Source: Pedobacter schmidteae
Lineage (GTDB): Bacteria > Bacteroidota > Bacteroidia > Sphingobacteriales > Sphingobacteriaceae
DNA: 5,953 nucleotides
Direction of reading: 5' to 3'
Assembly (NCBI GenBank): GCA_945906015.1
Contig: CAMDQV010000135.1
Coordinates: 1-5,953, forward strand
A program made the translations under genes and the position numbers. The notes under the pieces were generated by a model that did not search any database, was not told the DNA's origin, and was given only the letters and a program-made list of their open reading frames with translations. This document shows positions 1 to 5,953 of the stretch, in pieces. Positions within the stretch are counted from its first letter, which is position 1; every line of letters begins with the position of its first letter.

Positions 1-168
1 TGGGAAATTATTAAGTTGCCAATAAGTGAATTTTATCCTCAAGTTTTTGGGCGTAAATTAAATAGCCCCAATTTTAATTTTAAAAGTATTGAGCAATTGA
101 GTTTTTTGATAGCCAATAAGCAAGAAGAAGATTTCAGATTAATGATTGATTGGATAGGTTTGGAGTAA
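1..168 (+). CDS. C-terminal end of a CIA30-domain protein (5' truncated)
   Basis: An open frame enters from the left edge and gives 55 residues before TAA at 166-168. The segment reads like the end of the CIA30 domain (complex I intermediate-associated protein 30). It has a strand ending in LPISEF, then a GRKL stretch matching the family's R-G-R turn, then an I-E-Q-L-S-F-L-I-A-N-K-Q helix/strand, and finally FRLMIDWI, which matches the family's FrLevdwI ending. The domain is a beta-sandwich related to carbohydrate-binding folds. In mitochondria it acts in complex I assembly. In bacteria its role is not established, and it often stands alone or joined to an NAD(P)-binding domain. The protein ends five residues after the last core strand, so little is missing at this end, and the N-terminal part lies outside the window. 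The family call rests on motif recognition only. Confidence 0.72.
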   Translation, partial: WEIIKLPISEFYPQVFGRKLNSPNFNFKSIEQLSFLIANKQEEDFRLMIDWIGLE

Positions 169-303
169 ACGGGATTATCAGTAATATCTGTTATCAAAAC
201 AACGCAACGCTCCCAAATATCTTTTGAATGGATCTGCAAATACAATTATCTGCTTCCATTAATTCTCGTTTTGGTTACATGATTGACTTTTAAATCTAAA
301 TAT

Positions 304-1008
304 ATGCATACATTAAAACCCTGTATACTGCTTTTTACTTTTCTATCGCTCTCTATGTTTTCAGTGGGTCAAGACCGTTATAAAATAAAGACTGGAGACC
401 CAAACGGTATTAACAAGTGGTACATGGGCAGACAAATTGCACAAGTAATGAGTCATTATGGAATAGATTGGCTAGAAAGAGAAGAAAGAGAAAGGGAAGA
501 AAATACAACTCTATTATTAAAAAATTTAGCCGTAAAACCAGGGATGGTCATTGCTGATATAGGAGCGGGTAGTGGCTACCATAGTGCATTGCTTTCAAAA
601 ATGGTAGGCACTGGTAAAGTTTTTGCAGTAGACGTTGAGCCAGAAATGATTGCTTACTTAAACGAAAGAATCAAGCAGAAAAAATTGTCACGTATAGTAC
701 CTGTATTGAGTACAGAACAAAAAGTATCTTTACCAGAAAACACCATTGACATGATGTTGTTAGTAGATGTATACCACGAATTTTCTTATCCTTATGAAAT
801 GGCCTTATCGATGCGAGCTGCATTAAAACGGGGTGGTAAATTAGTACTTGTAGAGTTTAGGTCTGAAGATTCAACTGTACTCATTAAAACCATTCATAAA
901 ATGAGTGAAGCTCAGGCCATTAAAGAATTTAAAGCAGCAGGTTTTGCATTTGATAAAAACATAGATAATCTTCCATGGCAGCACTGCCTAGTTTTTACAA
1001 AGCAGTAA
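304..1008 (+). CDS. Class I SAM-dependent methyltransferase with N-terminal signal peptide
   Basis: The protein has 234 residues from ATG 304. A TTG at 283, directly after an in-frame TGA, would add seven residues, but ATG 304 gives a cleaner signal peptide. Residues 1-22 are a lysine, a hydrophobic core (ILLFTFLSLSMF) and a likely cleavage after SVG, before QD. The Rossmann methyltransferase fold follows: motif I DIGAGSG at 85-91, acidic strand end VDVEP at 109-113, VDVYHEF at 154-160, and LKRGGKLVLVEF at 174-185. The charged WLEREEREREE segment and the PWQH near the C-terminus match a widespread bacterial family of unknown substrate that resembles precorrin/ubiquinone-type methylases. The methyl acceptor cannot be read from the sequence. 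Oddity: export would separate the enzyme from cytosolic SAM. ATG 355 would give a form without the hydrophobic core. The next gene begins 129 bases downstream on the same strand. Confidence 0.85.
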   Translation: MHTLKPCILLFTFLSLSMFSVGQDRYKIKTGDPNGINKWYMGRQIAQVMSHYGIDWLEREEREREENTTLLLKNLAVKPGMVIADIGAGSGYHSALLSKMVGTGKVFAVDVEPEMIAYLNERIKQKKLSRIVPVLSTEQKVSLPENTIDMMLLVDVYHEFSYPYEMALSMRAALKRGGKLVLVEFRSEDSTVLIKTIHKMSEAQAIKEFKAAGFAFDKNIDNLPWQHCLVFTKQ

Positions 1009-1062
1009 TTTAACCATAAGAAATTAGTAACAAATTAAGAGGCAAGCAATATGACCTAAATG

Positions 1063-1119
1063 TTTCAATTGAAATAAGCCAGCACTCATTGAAAACATTA
1101 AATTTGATTTCAATTAAAA
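1063..1119. promoter_or_regulatory. Operator-like palindrome and near-copy before the first photolyase gene
   Basis: TTTCAATTGAAA at 1063-1074 is a perfect 12-base palindrome. A near-copy, TTTCAATTAAAA, lies at 1108-1119. They flank the -7-like box at 1099-1106, so the second copy would sit close to a transcription start and the first just upstream of the polymerase site. This arrangement would suit a repressor or light-responsive regulator, but no regulator gene is in the window and the site matches no binding motif I can name. The same two words recur in the gap after 4244, so they may instead be repeat-derived. Confidence 0.3.
1099..1106 (+). promoter_or_regulatory. Putative Bacteroidota -7 promoter box
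   Basis: TAAATTTG matches the TAnnTTTG -7 consensus of Bacteroidota housekeeping promoters. It lies 31 bases before the TTG start at 1138, which would give a short A/T-rich leader with no Shine-Dalgarno sequence, as is normal for the phylum. No TTG or TTTG lies at the usual 17-23 base spacing upstream, the nearest suitable one being 27 bases away at 1069-1071, so only half of the promoter is supported. Confidence 0.35.
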
Positions 1120-1137
1120 CAGTGCCCTAAAAATAAA

Positions 1138-2625
1138 TTGAAGAAAGAAATTGCCGTTGTTTGGTTTAAAAGAGATTTGCGTTTTACAGATCATGAAGCA
1201 CTTTTTTATGCTCAAAAACAAAGCTTGCCAATTTTGCTTATCTATTGTTTTGAACCCTCTTTAATAAACTTTGAAGACAGCGATGTTCGGCATTGGCGCT
1301 TTGTTTATCAATCTTTACAGGAAATGCAAATCAAGCTTGCCGACATACATGGTCAGATTGCAATTTTTCATGAACAGGCTGACCAAGTTTTTCAACACAT
1401 AGCAAGCCAATACCGCATTAAATCGATCTTTTCGTACCAGGAGATTGGAAATAAAGTAAGCTACGACAGAGATCTTCGTATCAAACAATTTTGCTTGGAT
1501 CAATCAATTGAGTGGAACGAATATCAGCACAATGGGGTGGTTAGAAAATTGAAATCCAGGAAAGAATGGGAGAAACTTTGGAAACAAAAGATGGAGGAAT
1601 CTCCAAAACTCATAGCCGAAAACCCCTGGAATTTTTTAGTATTGGATTCAGCTTATTACCAAACTATAAAAGGCCCTGAACTAAATACTGAAATCACTAC
1701 CAATAATAAATCATTCCAAACAGGCGGCGAGTCATTTGCATGGAAATATTTACAAAGTTTCTTGAAAGAACGATACACCAATTATTCCATACATATATCA
1801 AAACCTGCATTAAGTCGAAAAGGCTGCAGCAGAATTTCACCTTACCTCAGTTACGGCAATATTAGTATGCGCATGGTCTATCAATTTACCATGCAGCACT
1901 ATGCTAAATCCAATAACAAAAGAGCCCTTTCAAATTTTGTTTCGCGTTTGCACTGGCATTGTCATTTCATGCAAAAATTTGAAGACGAGTGCCGAATGGA
2001 ATTTGAAAACGTAAACAAGGCCTATGATACCTTAGTGAAACCCAAAAATGATATATATATCCAGGCATGGCAAAGCGGACAAACGGGTGTACCCATAATA
2101 GATGCTTGTATGCGTTGTTTAGTGGCAACAGGCTATTTAAACTTTAGAATGCGGGCCATGGTTGTATCTTTCTTTGTGTTCAATTTATGGCAAGACTGGC
2201 GGGAATTACATTTTTTAGCCAGACAATTTTTAGACTATGAACCTGGTATACATTATCCACAATTGCAAATGCAATCGGGTGTTACAGGCATCAATACTAT
2301 TCGAATTTACAACCCAATCAAAAACTCTGAGCAACATGACGAAGAGGGTGTTTTTATCAGAACATGGATTCCTGAATTGAAAAAAGTTCCTACAGCATTA
2401 ATACACGAACCATGGAAAATGACTTTGATGGAACAAGATCTTTATAACATCCAGATTGGCAAAGATTATCCCAAACCTATTGTAGATATTGAGGAAAGCC
2501 GAAAAGTAGCAAGTGACGTTGTTTGGAGTTTTAGAAAAACTGACGAAGTAAAAAAAGAAGGAAGCAGAATATTAAAAAAACATGTGAATACTTCTAATAG
2601 ACTAAAATCCAAAAAGAAAGCATAA
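1138..2625 (+). CDS. Divergent photolyase/cryptochrome-family FAD protein
   Basis: The protein has 495 residues. TTG 1138 is taken as the start because the family begins a few residues before VVWFKRDLR (7-15) and no ATG lies between it and the in-frame TGA at 1105. An N-terminal alpha/beta antenna-type domain spans about 1-135. The helical FAD domain follows: GGESFAWKYLQSFL (197-210), a serine-rich phosphate-binding stretch ending SPYLSYGNIS (234-243), WQSGQTGVPIIDACMR (311-326), TGYLNFRMR (331-339), DWRE (353-356), RIYNP (389-393) and WIPEL (410-414). A basic tail ends in KSKKKA. Members use blue light and reduced FAD to repair pyrimidine dimers or to signal. Against E. coli Phr recalled from memory, the pocket differs strongly: Glu274 is Arg270, Asn341 is Phe336, Met345 is Ala340, Trp384 is Met378. 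CPD repair therefore should not be assumed; it may be a cryptochrome or a photolyase of another specificity. Fold confidence is high and activity confidence is low. Confidence 0.9.
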   Translation: MKKEIAVVWFKRDLRFTDHEALFYAQKQSLPILLIYCFEPSLINFEDSDVRHWRFVYQSLQEMQIKLADIHGQIAIFHEQADQVFQHIASQYRIKSIFSYQEIGNKVSYDRDLRIKQFCLDQSIEWNEYQHNGVVRKLKSRKEWEKLWKQKMEESPKLIAENPWNFLVLDSAYYQTIKGPELNTEITTNNKSFQTGGESFAWKYLQSFLKERYTNYSIHISKPALSRKGCSRISPYLSYGNISMRMVYQFTMQHYAKSNNKRALSNFVSRLHWHCHFMQKFEDECRMEFENVNKAYDTLVKPKNDIYIQAWQSGQTGVPIIDACMRCLVATGYLNFRMRAMVVSFFVFNLWQDWRELHFLARQFLDYEPGIHYPQLQMQSGVTGINTIRIYNPIKNSEQHDEEGVFIRTWIPELKKVPTALIHEPWKMTLMEQDLYNIQIGKDYPKPIVDIEESRKVASDVVWSFRKTDEVKKEGSRILKKHVNTSNRLKSKKKA

Positions 2626-2751
2626 CACACTTATTAGATTGATGAAAAAAAGCATTCTTGATTGTGATTTTTATCCAATAGGCATGGCTACCTTAGTGTA
2701 AAAAACAAGAATATTGTCAAAAGATTTTAAATATTAAGCACCTAAAGTAAA

Positions 2752-2772
2752 ATGAATAAAAACAACATATGA
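2752..2772 (+). promoter_or_regulatory. Possible six-codon leader ORF overlapping the next start
   Basis: ATG 2752 opens a six-residue frame (MNKNNI) whose TGA stop at 2770-2772 overlaps the ATG at 2769 as ATGA. This start/stop overlap is the classic arrangement for translational coupling, so a ribosome could terminate and restart on the photolyase gene. No Shine-Dalgarno sequence precedes either ATG. In such A-rich sequence a short ORF of this kind can easily arise by chance. Confidence 0.2.
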
Positions 2773-4244
2773 ATACAGGCATTTTATTCCCACATCAGTT
2801 ATTTGAGCAAAATGTAATTACTTCAACTTGTGATACTATCTATTTGGTAGAGGAATACTTGTTTTTTAAACACTGTAATTTCCACAAACAGAAAATTGCT
2901 TTTCATAGAGCAAGTATGAAGTTTTATGAAAATTATTTAGAAGAAAAAAAGATCAACGTGATTTACATTGATTCATTCCATGAATTATCAGATGTAAGGA
3001 AATTGATTCCGTATTTAAAAACACAGGGAGTTGATACTCTAACGTATATAGACACGAGTGATTGTTGGCTTGAGAAACGGATCAGCAAGGCATGTAAGGA
3101 AAACAAGGTTGATATTTTAAAGCAACAAACGCCCTTATTTTTGAACTCTACAGAAGAGATAGCCACATATTTTGCAGATAGAAAAAGAATGTTTCATACT
3201 GATTTCTACAAACATCAGCGGGTAAGTAGAAACATATTAACAGCAGAACAAAACAAGCCATTGGGAGGAAAATGGACCTTTGACGATGAAAATCGCTTAA
3301 AGTATCCCAAAGGAAAAACTCCGCCCAAAGTTGAATTTTTAAAACCCAACACGTTTTATACAGAGGCATTTACCTACACACAAAAATATTTTCCCGATAA
3401 CTATGGAAAACTAACTACCAGTTTTATTTATCCGGCAACTTTTTCTGAGAGTAAGCAATGGCTTAATGATTTTTTCAAATTAAGATTTTCAGAATTCGGG
3501 GCTTTTGAAGATGCCATTCTTTTAGATGAACTAATTTTACATCATAGTGTTTTAACGCCCATGATGAACGTTGGCTTATTGTGTCCACAATTTGTTATTG
3601 ATGAGGCTTTGCAATTTGCCAGTAAGCATGAAATTCCATTAAACTCTTTAGAAGGTTTTATCAGACAAATTATTGGCTGGAGAGAATTTATTAGATCAGT
3701 GTATGAGTTAAAAGGCTCTAAAGAACGAACAAGAAATTTCTGGGGTTTTACCCGAAAAATACCCGCTTCGTTTTGGAACGGAACTACAGGAATTGAGCCC
3801 ATAGACCTCACAATTAAAAAAGTTTTAGAAACAGGCTATTGTCATCATATTGAACGATTAATGGTATTGGGAAACTTTATGCTCTTGTGTGAATTTGATC
3901 CAGATGAAGTTTACCGTTGGTTTATGGAACTTTTTATTGATGCATATGACTGGGTAATGGTTCCAAATGTTTATGGAATGAGCCAGTTTGCCGATGGAGG
4001 ATTAATGTCGTCAAAGCCCTATATAAGTGGCAGTAATTATCTGATGAAAATGAGTAATTATCCTAAAGGAGAATGGCAAGAGGTTTGGGATGCCTTATTC
4101 TGGAATTTTTTAGCCAATCAACGTGTTTTTTTTCTTAAAAATCCGAGACTTAGTATGCTGGTAAGAACTTTTGATAAATGGGATGATAATAAAAAGAAAT
4201 CAATGTATGCTACTGCTAATAAATACCTTTCCAGTTTGGATTGA
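2769..4244 (+). CDS. FeS-BCP/(6-4) photolyase-related protein lacking Fe-S cysteines
   Basis: The protein has 491 residues from ATG 2769. It belongs to the prokaryotic deoxyribodipyrimidine photolyase-related group whose type member is Agrobacterium PhrB, a light-driven (6-4) photoproduct repair enzyme. In order it shows an N-terminal antenna-type domain with ILFPHQLF (5-12), then GGKWTFDDENR (166-176), WLNDFFKLRFSEFGAFEDAI (231-250), LNSLEGFIRQIIGWREF (291-307), HHIERLMVLGNF (359-370), GMSQFADGG (403-411) and KPY (416-418). His359/His360 and Tyr418 match PhrB His365/His366 and Tyr424. The four PhrB cluster ligands (Cys350, 438, 441, 454) are absent: Pro344 replaces the first, and a loop about ten residues shorter (432-441) replaces the others. 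Length is otherwise normal with no frameshift, so the gene looks intact. It lies 143 bases after the first photolyase gene on the same strand. Whether it repairs DNA or senses light cannot be decided here. Confidence 0.92.
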   Translation: MNTGILFPHQLFEQNVITSTCDTIYLVEEYLFFKHCNFHKQKIAFHRASMKFYENYLEEKKINVIYIDSFHELSDVRKLIPYLKTQGVDTLTYIDTSDCWLEKRISKACKENKVDILKQQTPLFLNSTEEIATYFADRKRMFHTDFYKHQRVSRNILTAEQNKPLGGKWTFDDENRLKYPKGKTPPKVEFLKPNTFYTEAFTYTQKYFPDNYGKLTTSFIYPATFSESKQWLNDFFKLRFSEFGAFEDAILLDELILHHSVLTPMMNVGLLCPQFVIDEALQFASKHEIPLNSLEGFIRQIIGWREFIRSVYELKGSKERTRNFWGFTRKIPASFWNGTTGIEPIDLTIKKVLETGYCHHIERLMVLGNFMLLCEFDPDEVYRWFMELFIDAYDWVMVPNVYGMSQFADGGLMSSKPYISGSNYLMKMSNYPKGEWQEVWDALFWNFLANQRVFFLKNPRLSMLVRTFDKWDDNKKKSMYATANKYLSSLD

Positions 4245-4277
4245 GCAATAATCTGAAGCGATTGTGAAAATTCTGTT

Positions 4278-4294
4278 GAGGTTCACCACCTTTT
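4278..4294 (+). terminator. Weak terminator-like hairpin after the second photolyase gene
   Basis: GAGGT (4278-4282) can pair with ACCTT (4288-4292), using one G-U pair, around a five-base loop, and T residues follow. It lies 34 bases after the TGA stop. The stem is short and the T tract brief, so it is at best a weak intrinsic terminator. The larger inverted repeat downstream could serve the same purpose. Confidence 0.25.
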
Positions 4295-4330
4295 ATTCAT
4301 TAATTTGTATACCTAACGTATTTACAAAAG

Positions 4331-4502
4331 CGTCATTTCGAACACCTATTTATTTTTCAATTGAAATGGACTATTGAAAGGTGGAGAAATCTGATCACTA
4401 AGGAGGCTTTTTTTCAATTAAAATCAGTATTCCGCTCAACAGATTTCTCCACGCTTAAAATATGTTTAACCTAGAACTAGTATTGGCCTATTCGAAATGA
4501 CG
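4331..4502. repeat. Nested inverted-repeat element (REP/MITE-like), 172 bases
   Basis: CGTCATTTCGAA (4331-4342) is the exact reverse complement of TTCGAAATGACG (4491-4502). Inside it, GTGGAGAAATCTG (4381-4393) is the exact reverse complement of CAGATTTCTCCAC (4440-4452). The spacers between outer and inner arms are both 38 bases long and the central loop is 46 bases. As RNA or single-stranded DNA it would form a long two-step stem. No open reading frame of useful length and no flanking target duplication are visible. From memory, intergenic repeats carrying TCATTTCGA and GAGAAATCT arms are scattered through many Bacteroidota genomes, so this is probably one copy of a dispersed family, either mobilised in trans or acting as an mRNA-end structure. 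It fills most of the gene-free stretch 4245-4613; nothing else supported was seen there apart from the small hairpin before it and A/T-rich leader after it. Confidence 0.85.
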
Positions 4503-4613
4503 GCGATACTTATTGAAGAGTTAATTTATGATTGTTGAAAACACCAAGCACAGCCAAAAATCCAAATATTTTATTATTTTTATTTTCAGGATTAAAAATA
4601 ACCTCATACACCC

Positions 4614-5953
4614 ATGTTTACAGTTAATTTCAACCTCGTACCCTCCAAAAAAATCAACATTCTATTCGCAGTTTTATTGATTTGGGGCAACCAGCAGGTA
4701 TTCAGCCAAACTACTCAATTGTACGACATCGTTGTCTATGGCGGTACATCGGCAGGAATATCTTCTGCAATACAAAGCTCAAGATTGGGTAAAAAAGTGA
4801 TTTTGATAGAGCCAACGAACAGAATCGGCGGACTAACAACCGGAGGATTGGGACAGACAGATATTGGGAATAAGCAGGCTATTGGTGGAATATCCAGAGA
4901 GTTTTATCAGAATATAAAAAGCTATTACCAAAAACCAGAGAACTGGAACTGGCAAAAGCGGGAGACGTATCGCGATGGCGGACAAACAACTTCTGCAGCG
5001 AATGAAGATGCCATGTGGACCTTTGAACCATCAGCAGCGCTTAAGATCTATAAAGACATGCTAAGCAAGGAGAAAAATATTACCCTAGTTTATTCCCAGC
5101 GATTAAACCGGAAAACAGGGGTTAAAAAAACTGCCGGAAAAATAACATCCATACAAATGGAAAGCGGTCAGATTTACTCGGGCAAAATGTTCATTGACGC
5201 CACCTATGAGGGCGATCTAATGGCAGCGGCAGGCATCAGTTATACTGTTGGGCGTGAGTCGAATACACAGTACGGAGAATCCTTGAATGGCATTCAGGCC
5301 AATAAAGTAGGTTTAACGCTCCGAAAAACGGTTTCCATGAATGGTGCGTATCATAATTTTATTGATGGCGTTGATCCATACATCAAAAAGGGAGATTCCA
5401 AAAGTGGTTTACTACCCTTTATCAATCCTGGCAAACCGGGTGTTGACGGCAAAGGTGATACCAAAATACAAGCCTATTGCTACCGAATGACTTTAACCAA
5501 CCAGCCCGACAATCGGATTCTGTTCAGTAAGCCTGCAGCTTATAAAGAACTGGATTATGAATTACTACTCCGGAATTATGAAGCTGCTGAAGGGCCGGTA
5601 GAGAAAATGTATGAATATGGCGATCCGCTGGTACCATGGATCAATTCAGACATGCCTAACCGTAAAACAGATACCAATAACCAGAAAGGTTTTTCTACAG
5701 ATTTTATTGGTCAGAATTATTCCTATCCCGAGGCAACTTATGAGGAACGTGAAAAAATTGCTCAGCGCCACAAACAGTATCAGCAGGGTTTAATGTGGAC
5801 GCTTGCGTATCATCCCCGCATCCCTGCTAAAGTTAGAGCAGCTGTTTCTCAATGGGGAACCTGCAAAGATGAATATGAAAGTAAAGATGGATGGCAATCC
5901 CAATTATACATCCGTGAAGCAAGGCGCATGATCAGTGAATATGTAATGAGTCA
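4614..5953 (+). CDS. Exported FAD-dependent oxidoreductase, FAD_oxidored type (3' truncated)
   Basis: The frame is open from ATG 4614 to the window edge, giving 446 residues. Residues 12-31 form a signal peptide: lysines, a hydrophobic core (ILFAVLLIW), and likely cleavage after VFS before QT. There is no twin arginine. The FAD-binding Rossmann motif follows at once: YDIVVYGGTSAG (37-48) with the ribose-binding acidic residue Glu66, then NRIGGLTTGGLGQTD (69-83). Later come FIDATYEGDLMAAAG (193-207), AYCYRMTLTNQPDNR (287-301) and QLYIREARRM near the end. This order is typical of the FAD_oxidored family, often labelled xanthan lyase-like in Bacteroidota; the substrate is unknown, and a glycan-related role is only a guess from where relatives are found. 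Members I recall run longer than 500 residues, so the C-terminus is missing. No Shine-Dalgarno precedes the start. The coding sequence is visibly richer in G+C than the photolyase genes. Confidence 0.88.
   Translation, partial: MFTVNFNLVPSKKINILFAVLLIWGNQQVFSQTTQLYDIVVYGGTSAGISSAIQSSRLGKKVILIEPTNRIGGLTTGGLGQTDIGNKQAIGGISREFYQNIKSYYQKPENWNWQKRETYRDGGQTTSAANEDAMWTFEPSAALKIYKDMLSKEKNITLVYSQRLNRKTGVKKTAGKITSIQMESGQIYSGKMFIDATYEGDLMAAAGISYTVGRESNTQYGESLNGIQANKVGLTLRKTVSMNGAYHNFIDGVDPYIKKGDSKSGLLPFINPGKPGVDGKGDTKIQAYCYRMTLTNQPDNRILFSKPAAYKELDYELLLRNYEAAEGPVEKMYEYGDPLVPWINSDMPNRKTDTNNQKGFSTDFIGQNYSYPEATYEEREKIAQRHKQYQQGLMWTLAYHPRIPAKVRAAVSQWGTCKDEYESKDGWQSQLYIREARRMISEYVMS

Noticed and set aside
155..162. 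TAGGTTTG, a match to the TAnnTTTG -7 promoter box
   Set aside because: It lies inside the CIA30 coding end where it encodes conserved-looking residues, it has no TTG element at the right distance upstream, and it is about 140 bases from the next start.
266..273. TCGTTTTG as a -7 box for the methyltransferase
   Set aside because: One mismatch at the key A and no TTG element within 17-23 bases upstream. The nearest TTTG is about 40 bases away.
474..503. A 30-base run of purines only
   Set aside because: It is explained by the Glu/Arg-rich codons of the methyltransferase's charged family segment, so no separate triplex or regulatory role is needed.
2642..2701. A 19-codon frame from ATG 2642 (MKKSILDCDFYPIGMATLV) between the two photolyase genes
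   Set aside because: It is short, matches nothing I recognise, has no ribosome-binding signal, and is within chance length for such A/T-rich sequence. In particular it is not the small zinc-finger-like DUF2256 protein often found near photolyases, as it lacks the paired cysteines.
2654..2712. ATTCTTG (2654-2660) and CAAGAAT (2706-2712) as an inverted repeat or terminator
   Set aside because: Only seven base pairs across a 45-base loop, A/T-rich, with no following T tract on the + strand.
3542..3811. A reverse-strand frame of 89 codons, plus shorter reverse frames at 39-245, 1315-1503, 2963-3166 and 3148-3369
   Set aside because: Most lie wholly inside well-supported + strand genes; 39-245 covers the CIA30 end and the gap after it. 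None shows any recognisable domain. They are chance openings opposite coding sequence.
4331..4502. A true transposon or attachment site for the palindromic element
   Set aside because: No transposase or integrase gene, no flanking target duplication and no tRNA end are visible, so it is listed only as a repeat.
5611..5793. A + strand frame of 60 codons within the oxidoreductase gene
   Set aside because: It is in a different phase from the oxidoreductase frame, which stays open and carries family motifs on both sides.

Overview
The window looks like a chromosomal piece of an AT-rich Bacteroidota bacterium, most likely in or near the Sphingobacteriales, Chitinophagales or Cytophagales. Four things point that way: low G+C coding sequence, genes that start after A/T-rich leaders with no Shine-Dalgarno sequence, a TAnnTTTG-type -7 box, and an intergenic palindromic repeat of a style I associate with that phylum. 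The genus cannot be read from the sequence. All supported genes are on the + strand.

Layout. Positions 1-168 hold the last 55 codons of a CIA30-domain protein. Positions 304-1008 encode a class I SAM-dependent methyltransferase with an apparent signal peptide. Positions 1138-2625 (TTG start) encode a divergent photolyase/cryptochrome flavoprotein. Positions 2769-4244 encode a second flavoprotein from a different branch, the prokaryotic FeS-BCP/(6-4) photolyase-related branch. Positions 4245-4613 are a 369-base gap with a weak terminator-like hairpin and a nested inverted-repeat element (4331-4502). From 4614 to the window end runs an incomplete gene for an exported FAD-dependent oxidoreductase of the FAD_oxidored type.

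How they fit together. The two photolyase-fold proteins probably form the core of a light-dependent DNA repair or light-sensing neighbourhood. The CIA30 protein and the methyltransferase upstream may be associated with it, but gaps of 129-143 bases between genes mean a single operon is not proven. The FAD oxidoreductase beyond the repeat looks unrelated: it is visibly more G+C-rich and carries its own signal peptide.

Main points of interest. The FeS-BCP-type protein has no cysteine at any of the four positions that hold the [4Fe-4S] cluster in the family, and no cysteine at all after residue 374. The first photolyase has replaced most residues that define the CPD-repair pocket and two of the three classical tryptophans. 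These are probably properties of clades rather than local damage, but both biochemical roles are open. No CRISPR array, tRNA, rRNA, insertion sequence or complete new multi-gene system was seen.
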